From Paralvinella palmiformis (lineage: Eukaryota; Annelida; Polychaeta; Terebellida; Alvinellidae): 64,000 nt of DNA. The stretch spans positions 294,001 to 358,000 of the forward strand of contig JAODUP010000143.1 in the NCBI GenBank assembly GCA_025642065.1. The letters run 5' to 3'. A model generated the notes under the pieces. That model made no database searches and had not been told where the DNA came from. It saw only the letters and a program-made list of their open reading frames with translations. This document shows, in pieces, positions 25,221 through 33,000 of this stretch. How positions within the stretch are numbered: the first letter of the stretch is position 1; each line of letters opens with the position of its first letter. A program made the translations under genes and the position numbers.

Positions 25221-25325
25221 GAGAGAGAATATATATTTAAATAAACAAGACTAACCTTGTGATGATAAGACTGCTGTAATGATGACAGTTGTGAGAAGAG
25301 TATAAAACCAACAGAGTAGTGACAT
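88..25325 (-). CDS. ITGB: Integrin beta subunit, 5' (N-terminal) portion; gene runs off the left edge
   Basis: This is the beta chain of an integrin, a plasma-membrane alpha/beta receptor for extracellular matrix or cell ligands. Coding exons in transcription order (minus strand): 25256-25325, 19047-19138, 18186-18296, 17718-17799, 16039-16170, 15724-15820, 13110-13194, 12768-12854, then 11111-11194 or 10384-10467, 8160-8237, 7741-7926, 5575-5651, 5385-5436, 3363-3542, 2607-2746, 1281-1441, 88-197. All junctions are GT/AG and phases match, giving 608 residues with one of the duplicated exons. Order: signal peptide (1-23), PSI (about 24-80), hybrid and beta-I (about 90-390), hybrid return (about 390-460), I-EGF1-3 (about 465-608). 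Metal-site residues are all present: MIDAS D143, S145, S147, E239, D270; ADMIDAS D150, D151; SyMBS N234, D236, P238. The remaining I-EGF, tail, membrane and cytoplasmic parts lie left of position 1. Orthology to a numbered vertebrate beta chain is not claimed. Confidence 0.96.
347..512 (-). mobile_element. tRNA-derived SINE, family A, copy 1
   Basis: On the minus strand it has a pol III A box near 495-510, a B box within tgagttcaaatc, the family body (gggtgtttcatctttgac...) and an (atc)n tail at the low-coordinate end. It lies in the intron between integrin exons 88-197 and 1281-1441, in sense with the gene. Confidence 0.8.
923..1069 (+). mobile_element. tRNA-derived SINE, family A, copy 2 (3' truncated)
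   Basis: The head reads ggcctccttggtccaactgg with B box gagttcgaat. The body follows the family up to the gcctgcc region, then diverges. It is the only copy antisense to its host gene. Confidence 0.8.
1281..1441 (-). CDS. ITGB: Integrin beta exon: I-EGF2
   Basis: It encodes about residues 518-571. [15 protein letters not shown] and [10 protein letters not shown] show the eight-cysteine integrin EGF pattern. It ends in phase 1 at gtaggg. Confidence 0.95.
1488..2105. mobile_element. Small TIR element (618 bp), Tc1/mariner- or pogo-like
   Basis: The ends are inverted: CTGTACTC..CGAATAAGG.GCC from the left and CCGTACTCG..CGAATAAGGGCC from the right (reverse complement). Each end is flanked by TA (1486-1487 and 2106-2107), the usual target of Tc1/mariner/pogo. 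No transposase is present, so it is nonautonomous. Confidence 0.7.
2607..2746 (-). CDS. ITGB: Integrin beta exon: I-EGF1
   Basis: It encodes residues 472-517. [20 protein letters not shown] followed by CQC is an integrin-type cysteine-rich EGF repeat (CxCGxCxC core). It ends in phase 2. Confidence 0.95.
3363..3542 (-). CDS. ITGB: Integrin beta exon: hybrid end to I-EGF1 start
   Basis: It encodes 60 residues (412-471). [13 protein letters not shown] is the hybrid strand that follows GD in this family, and LICSCPCE is the first cysteine cluster of I-EGF1. Phase is 0/0. Confidence 0.94.
3611..4218. mobile_element. Small element with inverted ends (GCCATTAAGCT)
   Basis: The left end reads TAGGTCCGGCCATTAAGCT. 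The right end, inverted, reads TAAGTCCCTGCCATTAAGCT. Internal copies of ggcttaatgg near 3679 and 4138 repeat the subterminal motif. No coding capacity is seen. The exact ends and target duplication are unclear. Confidence 0.5.
5385..5436 (-). CDS. ITGB: Integrin beta mini-exon (52 nt), hybrid domain
   Basis: It encodes about 18 residues (394-411) containing [12 protein letters not shown], equivalent to the C...xxIGDxV segment of other beta chains. It is bounded by ttcag and gtacgt. It is too short to stand out as an ORF but is fixed by phase on both sides. Confidence 0.88.
5575..5651 (-). CDS. ITGB: Integrin beta exon: return into hybrid domain
   Basis: It encodes residues 369-393, corresponding to the stretch after the last beta-I helix (SxxVEL...[11 protein letters not shown]). 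It ends in phase 2 at a gttag donor and joins in frame to 5385-5436. Confidence 0.9.
5652..7740 (-). other. Integrin intron, no gene seen
   Basis: The only structure noticed is a short repeat cluster around 6697-6772, in which tcataaa and its inverse ttatgac recur and a 13-bp unit (CTGTCATCATAAA) is tandemly duplicated at 6744-6769. Confidence 0.6.
7741..7926 (-). CDS. ITGB: Integrin beta exon: C-terminal beta-I domain
   Basis: It encodes 62 residues (307-368). [20 protein letters not shown] and FAIT are the conserved last helices and strand of beta-I. NDSS is a candidate N-glycosylation site. Confidence 0.97.
8160..8237 (-). CDS. ITGB: Integrin beta exon: [10 protein letters not shown] segment
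   Basis: It encodes residues 281-306. [15 protein letters not shown] is a signature stretch of the beta-I domain. It is phase 0 at both ends, with acceptor tttcag and donor gtcagc. Confidence 0.95.
8495..8658. repeat. Compound (CA)n/(TA)n microsatellite
   Basis: Alternating runs of CA and TA form three long TA tracts separated by short CA-rich linkers. The open frames through it are repeat artefacts. It lies in the intron between integrin exons 8160-8237 and 10384-10467. Confidence 0.9.
10384..10467 (-). CDS. ITGB: Integrin beta alternative exon, copy B (downstream in transcript)
   Basis: This second 84-nt exon is phase 0/0, with an aacag acceptor and a gtttgt donor. It encodes the same 28-residue segment as 11111-11194 but with G253, E259, A260, M264 and Y275. 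The MIDAS aspartate (STD) and the AGDGK end are kept. Purifying selection on both copies is likely, since neither has a stop or frameshift and most differences are conservative apart from LR to EA. Confidence 0.9.
10531..10564. repeat. (AT)17 microsatellite
   Basis: A pure AT repeat in the 643-bp intron between the two duplicated integrin exons. Confidence 0.9.
11111..11194 (-). CDS. ITGB: Integrin beta alternative exon, copy A (upstream in transcript)
   Basis: This 84-nt exon (28 codons, phase 0/0) has an attag acceptor and a gtttgt donor. It encodes beta-I residues 253-280, including the MIDAS aspartate in VSTDNDFHF. It is homologous to the exon at 10384-10467 and occupies the same place in the protein, so a normal transcript should use one or the other. 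Copy-specific residues are A253, L259, R260, L264 and F275. Confidence 0.9.
11195..12767 (-). other. Integrin intron, no gene or clear repeat seen
   Basis: An AT-rich intron directly upstream (in transcript order) of alternative exon A. I see no further exon-like copy of the 84-nt unit in it. Confidence 0.5.
12768..12854 (-). CDS. ITGB: Integrin beta exon: SyMBS/MIDAS glutamate exon
   Basis: It encodes residues 224-252 with [18 protein letters not shown]234, D236 and P238 are the synergistic metal-site residues. E239 bridges to the MIDAS. It is phase 0 at both ends and directly precedes the duplicated exon pair. Confidence 0.95.
13110..13194 (-). CDS. ITGB: Integrin beta exon: specificity-determining loop
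   Basis: It encodes residues 195-223. [17 protein letters not shown] is the specificity-determining loop region. Only two residues lie between the paired cysteines (C200, C203), fewer than in vertebrate beta1 or beta3, where the loop is longer. This compact loop resembles what I recall for other invertebrate beta chains. Confidence 0.94.
14261..14790 (+). mobile_element. Second SINE type (tRNA-like head, GCGCTATATAAAC tail), interrupted by a family A SINE
   Basis: The head has A-box-like ttagttagagcgtagg, a CAT at the anticodon position (ggactcatagcc) and a degenerate B box near 14312-14325. The 3' end tggcgctatataaac followed by (att)n is at about 14740-14780. The element is split by an opposite-strand SINE at 14458-14630, so this family is the older insertion. 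Confidence 0.6.
14458..14630 (-). mobile_element. tRNA-derived SINE, family A, copy 3
   Basis: A full-length minus-strand copy from the ggtgcctcc head (14630) to the tggccataaaac tail. It is nested in the SINE at 14261-14790 and in sense with the integrin gene. Confidence 0.8.
15288..15559. repeat. Short hAT-like nonautonomous repeat rich in CCAGGACTTTCC
   Basis: The left end reads CAGGGTTCATACACA. The right end, inverted, begins GGGGTTCGCACAGGTCC. The body reiterates ccaggactttcc and caaggacct. The CAGGGTTC-type end and internal motif suggest a hAT-derived MITE. No clear target duplication was found. Confidence 0.5.
15724..15820 (-). CDS. ITGB: Integrin beta exon: beta-[10 protein letters not shown] strand
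   Basis: It encodes about residues 163-194 and contains [16 protein letters not shown], which is strongly conserved in integrin beta chains. It ends two bases into a codon, and the next exon at 13194 supplies the third base. Confidence 0.95.
16039..16170 (-). CDS. ITGB: Integrin beta exon: beta-I domain start with MIDAS
   Basis: It encodes residues 119-162. [20 protein letters not shown] is the hallmark entry into the beta-I domain. The DxSxS MIDAS (D143, S145, S147) and the ADMIDAS pair D150-D151 are intact, so divalent-cation-dependent ligand binding is expected. Confidence 0.97.
16171..17717 (-). other. Integrin intron, nothing recognised
   Basis: AT-rich sequence with a short CA/CG-rich run near 17690-17712 beside the next exon. 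No coding or repeat signature was recognised. Confidence 0.5.
17718..17799 (-). CDS. ITGB: Integrin beta exon: hybrid domain start
   Basis: It encodes residues 92-118 and includes [13 protein letters not shown], the conserved first beta strand of the hybrid domain found in integrin beta chains. It ends in phase 1. Confidence 0.93.
18186..18296 (-). CDS. ITGB: Integrin beta exon: PSI domain, second half
   Basis: It encodes 37 residues (55-91) with the RC...L...GC spacing of the second half of the PSI domain. It is phase 0 on both sides, with acceptor tttcag and donor gtgagt. Confidence 0.92.
18381..18424. repeat. (AT)n microsatellite
   Basis: A pure AT run of about 22 units in an integrin intron. 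Confidence 0.9.
19047..19138 (-). CDS. ITGB: Integrin beta exon: PSI domain, first half
   Basis: It encodes residues 24-54. The pattern CxxxxxCxxCCxxxxxCxWC matches the cysteine-rich N-terminal PSI (plexin-semaphorin-integrin) domain, including the conserved CGWC. Splice sites are ttacag and gtaagt. Confidence 0.92.
21241..21292. repeat. Near-perfect 23-bp inverted repeat (hairpin)
   Basis: Arms at 21241-21263 and 21270-21292 differ at one position and are separated by six bases. It may be the fused or terminal part of a DNA transposon; it lies about 300 bp from the hAT transposase remnant. Confidence 0.75.
21586..21996 (-). pseudogene. hAT-family transposase C-terminal remnant
   Basis: The 136-codon frame contains [19 protein letters not shown] followed by NIHTKSKM at about residues 80-107. 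This is the C-terminal dimerisation signature of hAT transposases (PASSASxERxFS.xG...R). No upstream catalytic or zinc-finger part is joined to it. It sits in the 6.1-kb integrin intron. It is probably a dead fragment. Confidence 0.72.
22211..22403 (-). mobile_element. tRNA-derived SINE, family A, copy 4
   Basis: A minus-strand copy with head near 22395 (gaccgcataggtacc region), B box at ttcgaactc, and an (atc)n tail at 22211-22230. It is in sense with the integrin gene. Confidence 0.85.
22967..23170 (-). mobile_element. Diverged single-arm copy of the foldback element at 34440-34800
   Basis: From gatcccctaaatg through tagtatgacttgttagacta this segment aligns over about 200 bp to the reverse complement of 34440-34640. 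The shared order of motifs (gatcccc, aaaagat, accccaaat, accatag, gacttgttagacta) identifies it as the same family. Confidence 0.6.
23457..23485. repeat. (AG)n microsatellite
   Basis: An AG run of about 14 units in an integrin intron. Confidence 0.9.
25153..25228. repeat. (TA)n(CA)n(GA)n compound microsatellite
   Basis: About 29 TA units followed by five CA and four GA units lie just downstream of the ATG-exon donor of the integrin gene (25255). Confidence 0.9.
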
Positions 25326-25347
25326 CCTGACAAGTGGCCAGTAGATG
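25256..25347 (-). CDS. ITGB: Integrin beta exon with ATG (signal peptide)
   Basis: The acceptor (plus-strand ctg at 25348-25350, read as tttgcag) opens a 22-nt 5'UTR piece, then ATG at 25325-25323. It encodes 23 residues with a hydrophobic core ([18 protein letters not shown]), a typical signal peptide, and ends in phase 1 at a gttag donor. The intron-interrupted 5'UTR implies a separate upstream noncoding exon. Confidence 0.88.
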
Positions 25348-25734
25348 CTGCAAATATAAAAGAGACAATTAACATTTAAGACAGATCATCTTCAATTACA
25401 CACAGCTACATCGGCGTTTTGGACGAACAACCACTCCTACTACTGCCAGTACGTGATCAAATTACACTCGACCGAATATACAAGACTGCACACTTATAGT
25501 ATTATACTAAACTAGGATAGTACAGTACAACAAAATAAAATAAACCTATGTGTCATACCAAGATTCAAGGATGGAGATTATTCAGTTATTCATGTAATAT
25601 GTTCGAAAAAAACCCATACATAACATTATTTCCATGACGGAGATAAACAACAACCAGATGACACTTGTACTATCACCATCAGTCAGCCTTTTCAGTAAGG
25701 AATAGAGTAGAAGATCCCTTACAAAAGGTAGGCT

Positions 25735-25850
25735 GCAGTTCAGTTGTGGTGGCCTGTAAAAACACCGGGATGCCATTGCCGCGGCGTTGATGGAGGCAGG
25801 TGTGGATGCAGGGAGGCGGGAGGGCATGTGTGGGGGCTGTGGGTAACGGT
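25735..25850 (-). other. G+C-rich, CpG-containing patch upstream of the integrin ATG exon
   Basis: It contrasts with the AT-rich surroundings (ccgcggcg, gggaggcgggaggg). On the minus strand an 81-codon open frame starts MPSRLPASTP, without recognisable homology. It could be an alternative integrin first exon or promoter, but no splice evidence decides this. Confidence 0.25.
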
Positions 25851-27464
25851 AGTGATACTAATACAGTAGTGTCACTTCTCCATTGGAACGCAGGGTTAGG
25901 GGCTCCTATTGAAAAGGCTGATCAGTACATAAATGGTTGTGAACACATTCAGTATCAATGCCATGACAAGTTTGCTTGAGCTTTTTTTAAATTCCGGCAA
26001 GACATAAACTGACAAATTTTCACCATCACCCGTCAAACTGTACATGCCACAATAAGTTGATAATCAGCAACTTCGGTGTTAAACTTAAACCTTTCCTGGA
26101 CTTGTAATTGTTACAGCCTGAGGACGGATGAAGAAAATGCCTCGTTTGTTTAACATCGATGGTAGTCTACCTAGGACAAGATTCTTTATGGAAATGATAG
26201 CAGCAGAACAAAGACTTATTGAAGAATGAAACAACCAACAGCTATAAGTATAAGTAAGGACTGGATTACTTGATATCATTACTATGATAGATGGACACAC
26301 ACTGATACTTACAAGGGGGGCCTATGTATATATGGAAAATCGACGTTTTATGTAAAACCATGATTTGGCAATTATTTATAAGTTCCTGAAGGAAATACCT
26401 TTATAATAAAATTTCAAACAGAATAGCCTAACATTTGCAGGTGTGTGGATCTGTGGGGGGAGGGGGGCTGCATGGCCATGTCTATAATTGCGTGTGTGGT
26501 GAAGTGTTGGACGTCATACCTTTATTCACACACACACACGCGCACACACACACCAAGTTCAGCTACAGTGCTGCCACAAGCTATCTGAGACACCAGCCAA
26601 TCAAGTATATAATCATCCAGGTGGTGAACAGCCCATAATTTATAATGCTCCTTAGGCTAGAAATTATCACTCCATTTACCGGATATATCAGATGAAGACA
26701 TAAAACTCATACATTCATATCAACAGCAGACTACACTGATAATCTGATAGTCTATCACGTTACTCAAATGTTCTAATATTTTACTAACACAACAACAACA
26801 TCATGATTAGATCTTTTTGTGTAGGTGGACGGACGAGTTGAAATTATTCATGTAAGACTTAAGGGAGAATGTCATGACGAAATGTGTAATATTCAGTACA
26901 ATTTAAAAAAACACATCTTGTATAAGAAAGGTGTTTAGCATCATGTTGTGTACTGTTCTTAACAAAACACTAGAGCTACTTGCAGATTTAATAGTTATAC
27001 ATTATTTTGATATAGATTTTCATCCTGACCATTTTTACATCACCAGCACTTAAGAATGGTAAGCAGTTTTTTTCTTTTCAGAATGAACTTGTACATCGAT
27101 ACAGAAACAAGACTGCCTCCCCCCAAAAAAAAAACAACTAATTTTTAAATTAATAGTAAATGGTCCATAAAGTGATTACGGTGCATTGGGCTTTATCTAA
27201 ATGAAAGAGAATTTTGTAGTTTTTCAGACTTTTCAAAACAATCATAAGTAGTAACTGATTCTAAGGAAGGATATTTTTTACTGTGAGGTAAAAGATAAGA
27301 GTATATAAATAAAATATATTTACAACATAAACATTAGAAATGAACAATGACTTAAATAAAGCCCAAACTATGCTACATGCTTTATAATGGACAGTTGTTA
27401 TTATAGGTTTCAGCTAGTGATTGGGCATAACGATGTAGCATCGGTTTTAAATTATCTGAACCAC

Positions 27465-27745
27465 GGCCTTTTCACACACATACACACTCTCTCTATCTCC
27501 CCCTTTTCATACACACATACTTTCTCTCTCTGGCCTTTTCATATACACAAACACACTCTCTCTGGCCTTTTCACACACACACACACACTCTCTCTGGCCT
27601 TTTCACACACACACGCTCTCTCTCCCCCTTTTCATACACACACACACACACATACTGGTCTTTTCATACACCCACACTATCTCTAGCCTTTTCACACACA
27701 CTCTCTCTGGCCTTTTCACACACACAAACACTCTCTCTCTCTAAG
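27465..27745. repeat. Composite minisatellite (ggccttttcacacac...ctctct)
   Basis: A unit of about 27-34 bp, ggccttttca + (ca)n + (ct)n, is repeated about nine times with varying dinucleotide lengths. The open frame through it (99 codons from 27387) is an artefact of the repeat. Confidence 0.85.
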
Positions 27746-28157
27746 CTGACCACCACATGTACAGTACACCTGGGTACACATCTGTTTCATATTTACACAG
27801 CACCACCCCCTAAACCACCATCATAAAACATCCCAACTATAGTTAGCCAGCAGCTACACCACTTAATACAAACATCTTACTCAAATAAACAAAGAGCTTA
27901 TAGATTTTCAAAAGAATATAAAATCCCATCTGAGACTATAATAGTCTACAGTAGACGCCAACTCTGTACAACAACAACAACCAGTACTAATCACATCCTG
28001 CTGAGTGACAATAAGATGATAATGAGGACAATCTATTCTGTATTGGTCAACAATACACTGTCATACACTTCCTAACAAGACACTGATAAATATATAACTG
28101 TGACAACTGCCTCATCTACGACTTGTCTAAATGTAAATAGATCTATTCTAATAAGTG

Positions 28158-28338
28158 ATGATGATGATTTACAGCCACTTTTGTGCACATGGTAGGCTAA
28201 ATGGGCCGAGCGACCTCCAAAGGTAATGAAACGAAGTCAAAGATGAAACACCCTTCAGATATGCCCACGCCAAGGTTCGAACATGGGTGGCAGTGATCTG
28301 TGGTCCAACACCCAACCGCTAGACCACGGAGGCGCCCG
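28158..28338 (-). mobile_element. tRNA-derived SINE, family A, copy 5, with perfect 15-bp target duplication
   Basis: A full-length copy of 181 bp. CTATTCTAATAAGTG occurs at 28143-28157 and again at 28339-28353, directly flanking the element, as expected for LINE-mediated retroposition. Features are the ggcgcctccgtggtct head, a B box (cgaacctt) and an (atc)n tail. Confidence 0.92.
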
Positions 28339-30708
28339 CTATTCTAATAAGTGTTGAATGGACTTCGAAGATGGTATTGAACCCAGAACCTCCACAATTT
28401 GGAACAAATTACATTTAACAATGGATTGGTCTTAAAAATGACCGAATATGATTCATCACCACAACAGTATGAAAAGCAGGAATAATTTCTAAAATAAAAT
28501 TATATCTACATAACTCCTTGTGTATCCTTCCCTGTAAATGAAAGGTGAAATCAGTGATTGTTTCCCGGTGCCCCATCTGTGTAATCAGTCACAGGTTGGT
28601 ATTAATAGCCTATATCATTATATGTACAGACTGGATCCACTAACCTCTATTAACTGGGGATCATTTCTCAATGGCGTCAGATCCAGTCTGCGTGCTATAC
28701 ATACAGTACTATATTAGCTACACGATAACAGCAATCATGCTGTCATCAAAGTTAGATGTAAAAAAACAAAGAGTAAGTTTTTATAATTATATATAGCAAA
28801 ACTAACATTTGCTGATGGAATTACAAGACAGTCTCACAACTTCAGCTATTAAACAGTTGCTTAAGCTACTATCTTTGTTAATACAAAGCTGCTGAAAATT
28901 AGTGTCAAAACGATTAACATGTTGTCATGACTGACATAATGATGAACTCCATATGTAACATATTGTGTTACAAGACACTTTACTGTACCAGGCAGGTCCA
29001 AAGAGAATTTCTGAAGATATTGTACATTAAAATGAAAACAGACAAACTTTCAGTCAGTTTATAATTAACTCATGATGTTTTGCTTCTAAGAAACTGATAT
29101 AACAATGGAGTGTAGAAAATACTTCCCCCGCTGAATGAATGAGCACCTATTTTAATGTTCCATAAATTTAAAAATGACTGTGAATGGCCTGAAGTAATGT
29201 TGGGTAATATATTTTTAACTGGACAATATTTACAAAAGATATTGGTATTAACTTACCTGGGACCTCAAATTCTGTCCCTGTTATAGTTTACATAAAATAT
29301 AAGATATTATTAGCTTAATAAATAATTTTCGGTTGATGGTACAATTCTTTATAAAAAAAAAGGAATTAATATTTAAGTAATTATGTTAATTCAATAACTG
29401 CAAATATCGCTAATCATAGATCTTTCTGTAACTTACAATGTACTATGAATATTTGTGAATTTATTAAATCTATACACCATAGTAGTATTAGTATTTTAAT
29501 TGATTTGTTCAGTATAAATATATAAGCAAGTGTAGTAAAAAGCCTGGAATATTTAAAAAAAGAATACACCTTTGAATAAAAGGCTTTATTGCCAATGCCA
29601 CTGTAGACATTTAATACATTTCTTGAGCAAAACAAAAATTCATACTATCCATCAAAATATAATATTATCCAGTTATTGGCACCATGAGCCACACCAGGAT
29701 TGTTGTAGATATAGCAGTAACTTCATTCAAAAACATCCAGTGTAATTAAGTATTAAAAAAACATGCCTTTGAATTGAAGAGAATGTGGACCTTTAGTAAG
29801 GATACCATCATCATCTGTCTTCAAGGAACGGTATTTGCTAGTAGCAGATACAGTGCTACACTTATTTTAGCACTCATATTTGAATTACTAAAGAACAATA
29901 TAGCAATAAATTTATGCTTCTCACATTTACACCACTGATACTTGTATAGTGTGATTGTTGTTTTACAACAGATACATTTCCTCTAGGCTCAGCCACCCAA
30001 TCACCTTTTACAAAATAAAACCTTCTGTATTTGACATTAATTAGTATAAATCAGTTATGAGAGTGGGCTTTGAGAAATAACACATGAAAAGCAAATCGCA
30101 GAGTAAAGTCTGTCAAAAGCAGTGGGGGTGCTTTAACCCCCCTGTGAAAAATGGGGTTTTGTGCATTCTTACAATAATCTGAATTATTTGAGTAGAGATT
30201 AAAAAGAATCCGGAAAATAAATTTTCTTAAAATTTGACCTGCTCCCCATTTGCAAAAACGTTACTTTCTGCTCTGGAAAAACTGGAAATCCAGCTTTGTA
30301 GCATGCTGAAATATTCAATATAGAGTAAAAATTGTAACTGAATAAGGCAAACAGACTTTAGAACAGGGTTTTCTGGCATTCACCTAAATAATTTTATATA
30401 ATTAAACAAATAGTTTTAATTCAAAGGAAATAAATGTAATATAATTATTTATTATATATAAAATAAATCTGTTTTAGTTTTATATCATCTTTTTAACAAT
30501 GAATAATTAATATAATATACATCTTAATTTAATACTTATGGCACACATTAGACTGATCACATCAAATGCAATGTGATATATCATATACAAATGATATCAG
30601 ATAGGCAGTGTTGTGCATGTCAGTGACCTAAATGATGCCAACACCAGGTGGGTGTTTCATGCTGATGTGTGTAGTTCGACAACCCTCAATCACTCATTCT
30701 ACGTCAGC

Positions 30709-31092
30709 ATGGTTCCCACGGCTAATGAAATATTATTTTCCAGGACATTATTACCATTTTCCAGGACAAAATATACAAGATTTAAAGGCAAGATATCAAG
30801 ATAAGTGCAAAAAAGCTCATCATATTTATTTAACATATGATTGATTATTGACATTTCTATGGTACAGCCTCCTGACCTCACCCCTTCTAGCTGTCTGATC
30901 TACTCACTTTTATTTAAATTTATTTAGTAATCTTTTTCTTCTAATATCCAAGTTTTCATCTGCAGTCATAATATATATTTAACTTGTAAGCAATATTTTT
31001 GCATGACATTTCCAGTTTTTATAAAATTCAACTTCATTTTCCAGGACCTGGAAAACGAATTTGTTATTTTCCAGGGCACATGGGAACCTCTG
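30709..31092. repeat. TTTTCCAGGAC repeat with GGTTCCCA inverted ends
   Basis: ATGGTTCCCA at the left and TGGGAACC at the right are inverted. The interior repeats ttttccagga four times. It resembles the hAT-like repeat at 15288-15559 in design. No target duplication was found. Confidence 0.45.
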
Positions 31093-31632
31093 AGTGTTTA
31101 CATTCCACAAGCATACAAAGATTGAATACTTTGAATCATACCAGTCTAGCAAGATTTTTTCCCACCGTGACATTTTCAAACATCTCTGAATTCATTTGTT
31201 GTATGGTGATGAATGTTTATTTACTATTTTAATATCAGAATATAAAATATTTCACATACTTCTTCAATGTCTTTCTGACAGTTAGGACCCTTAATGAACA
31301 TAAGACACTTGTAGAGCAATTGATAATGCACTATTCCACAAATTCCAGAAGACATGGGGTCAATTCAATTCCATAATTGATTGGCAATTCCAATATTGGA
31401 ATTGCTTATTTTTAACAAATAGAACTGATAAATTAGGCAAGAGCAAGGATCATTGAATTTGTCTCTATTAAGCTGTAGTGCAATTGCAATTCAAAGAGAA
31501 GCCAATGACAAAAACAGAAGCCTCACTAAACCCAAATTATATTTTGCAATTATGTGAGTGGTTCCTTCCATCAGATCCAATGACCAGCAGGAATGGATGG
31601 GTATTGTCCCACCTGTTACTATGGGCTGAACT

Positions 31633-31915
31633 CTGCCACTGTTCACCCCGGAGCTGTGGAACTGTCATGAAACTACTCTGCACAATGAATCCAGAACCAA
31701 CAACCTATGTGAACCTTGGAACTGGCCCTTCCAATCCCTGGTTGGACTATCTCTCTCTACACTCTGGAAGCTTATCAACATGCAAAAAGACAATGTGTAA
31801 ATTGAGACACCTATCCTGCTGGACTCCAGAGGACAGCATCCAAAGAAGCATATATACGAGCATCAACCAAAAAGCTCCACCAGATACTCAACAGTCAACA
31901 CTGAGGTCAGGGATG
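31633..31915 (+). pseudogene. MULE/FLYWCH-type transposase C-terminal remnant
   Basis: Read from 31633, the frame gives PLFTPELWNCHETT, then RTNNLCEPWNWPFQSLVG and TLWKLIN, before a stop at 31798-31800. This matches the NNxxExWNxxFxSLVG....xWKLI pattern found near the C-terminus of MULE-type transposase-like proteins. Beyond the stop GQHPKKHIYEHQ continues the same family pattern, so the copy is decayed. The longer 161-codon frame at 31478-31963 is out of register with this homology and is not a gene. Confidence 0.55.
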
Positions 31916-32807
31916 AGAAGATATCTCTACTGCTCTGAGAGCATTAGCGTACTGTACCAGTAGTGACAATGAACATATATGATATGTGTGCTTCATGAAA
32001 TGTTTGCAATATGGGGGTTTATATCCTAAGGAGTGTTTGACCTAGGTGCTTTTAGCCTACACCTTATTTCACACCCTGCACAGATACACTGCAGAAAGTC
32101 AAGATATCAGCAGCTACATATGTATACGACCTTTGACAAAATAACCAAACAACGTTACTCTAAATAGAATCATAAAACCCATTTAATATCAAATAGACAC
32201 ACAGATCTTATCATAAACTGATTATTTTGAAAAAAAAGCTAAAATAGTTGTAATACAGAGCACTTTAAGAAACATGCTCTGACTTAAGGACTGATAGTCA
32301 GGGAGTGGGTTTCTTTTATTTCATTATTTGTGATCATCATCATGAGGTAGGGATAACATACGACACCATCAGTGACTACGAACATGTGCTGACACTATAA
32401 AATAGTCTATATTCTAAAGCCTTAACTCTTTAAGGCTTAACCATTGTCGTCGGTCAGTTTGGTGGTGACCTTTAATTTCACAAGCTGAATGAAGATTGAG
32501 TAGTCTAGATTCTATAATTTTTTGTTTGTTTACATATTTAATATTATACTAAACATGAAGCTGTATGTTAACCAATTTAGCCTTCTACGCATCTATTGGA
32601 TTGTTATATTTCATAACGGAACTACTTGTGACTGTACTGGATACCGAGTACAGTGCCAGTGGCAAATGAGTTAGTCTAAAACAATGCTGACAGGTTCCAG
32701 TCACTTTTAAACATCAGGATACGATGCCATCATATCCGATATTATAGTAGACTGTAATCTAGTATTATTATCGATCTATTAAACAGATCAAATGCGGGTA
32801 TACTTAC

Positions 32808-33000
32808 TTTTGATCGACTAGGAACCGGGGAAACAAAGACCCACTTGAAGTGTGACTAAATCATTGACTAATGAGAGAAACTTTTGCCAGGATGTTTCCT
32901 CTGCCCGACCTAGATCTAAATATGGCCAGAAGTTAGGAAATTCCTCGGCGCGTCACAGTCCACATCCGGGGAATCCCTGTACCAACTAGAGTGTATCTGA
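32808..33000 (-). other. ITGB: Probable noncoding first exon of the integrin beta gene
   Basis: A near-ideal donor on the minus strand (aaaa|gtaagta at 32808/32807) faces the noncoding part of the ATG exon at 25347, whose 5' end is a clear splice acceptor. I infer a 5'UTR exon ending at 32808. Its transcription start is not visible; about 33000 is a guess. No other well-placed donor was noticed in the 7.5 kb between. This rests on splice-signal quality and position only. Confidence 0.5.

Larger units (their letters stand above)
25348..32807 (-). other. ITGB: Large 5'UTR intron of the integrin gene
   Basis: No coding exon is seen in this interval. It holds a G+C-rich patch (25735-25850), a composite minisatellite (27465-27745), one SINE with a clean target duplication (28158-28338), a TTTTCCAGGAC repeat (30709-31092) and a transposase remnant (31633-31915). 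Confidence 0.5.

Noticed and set aside
31478..31963. The longest single frame (161 codons)
   Set aside because: The transposase-like homology is in another frame across the same DNA; this frame shows no family pattern or splice context.
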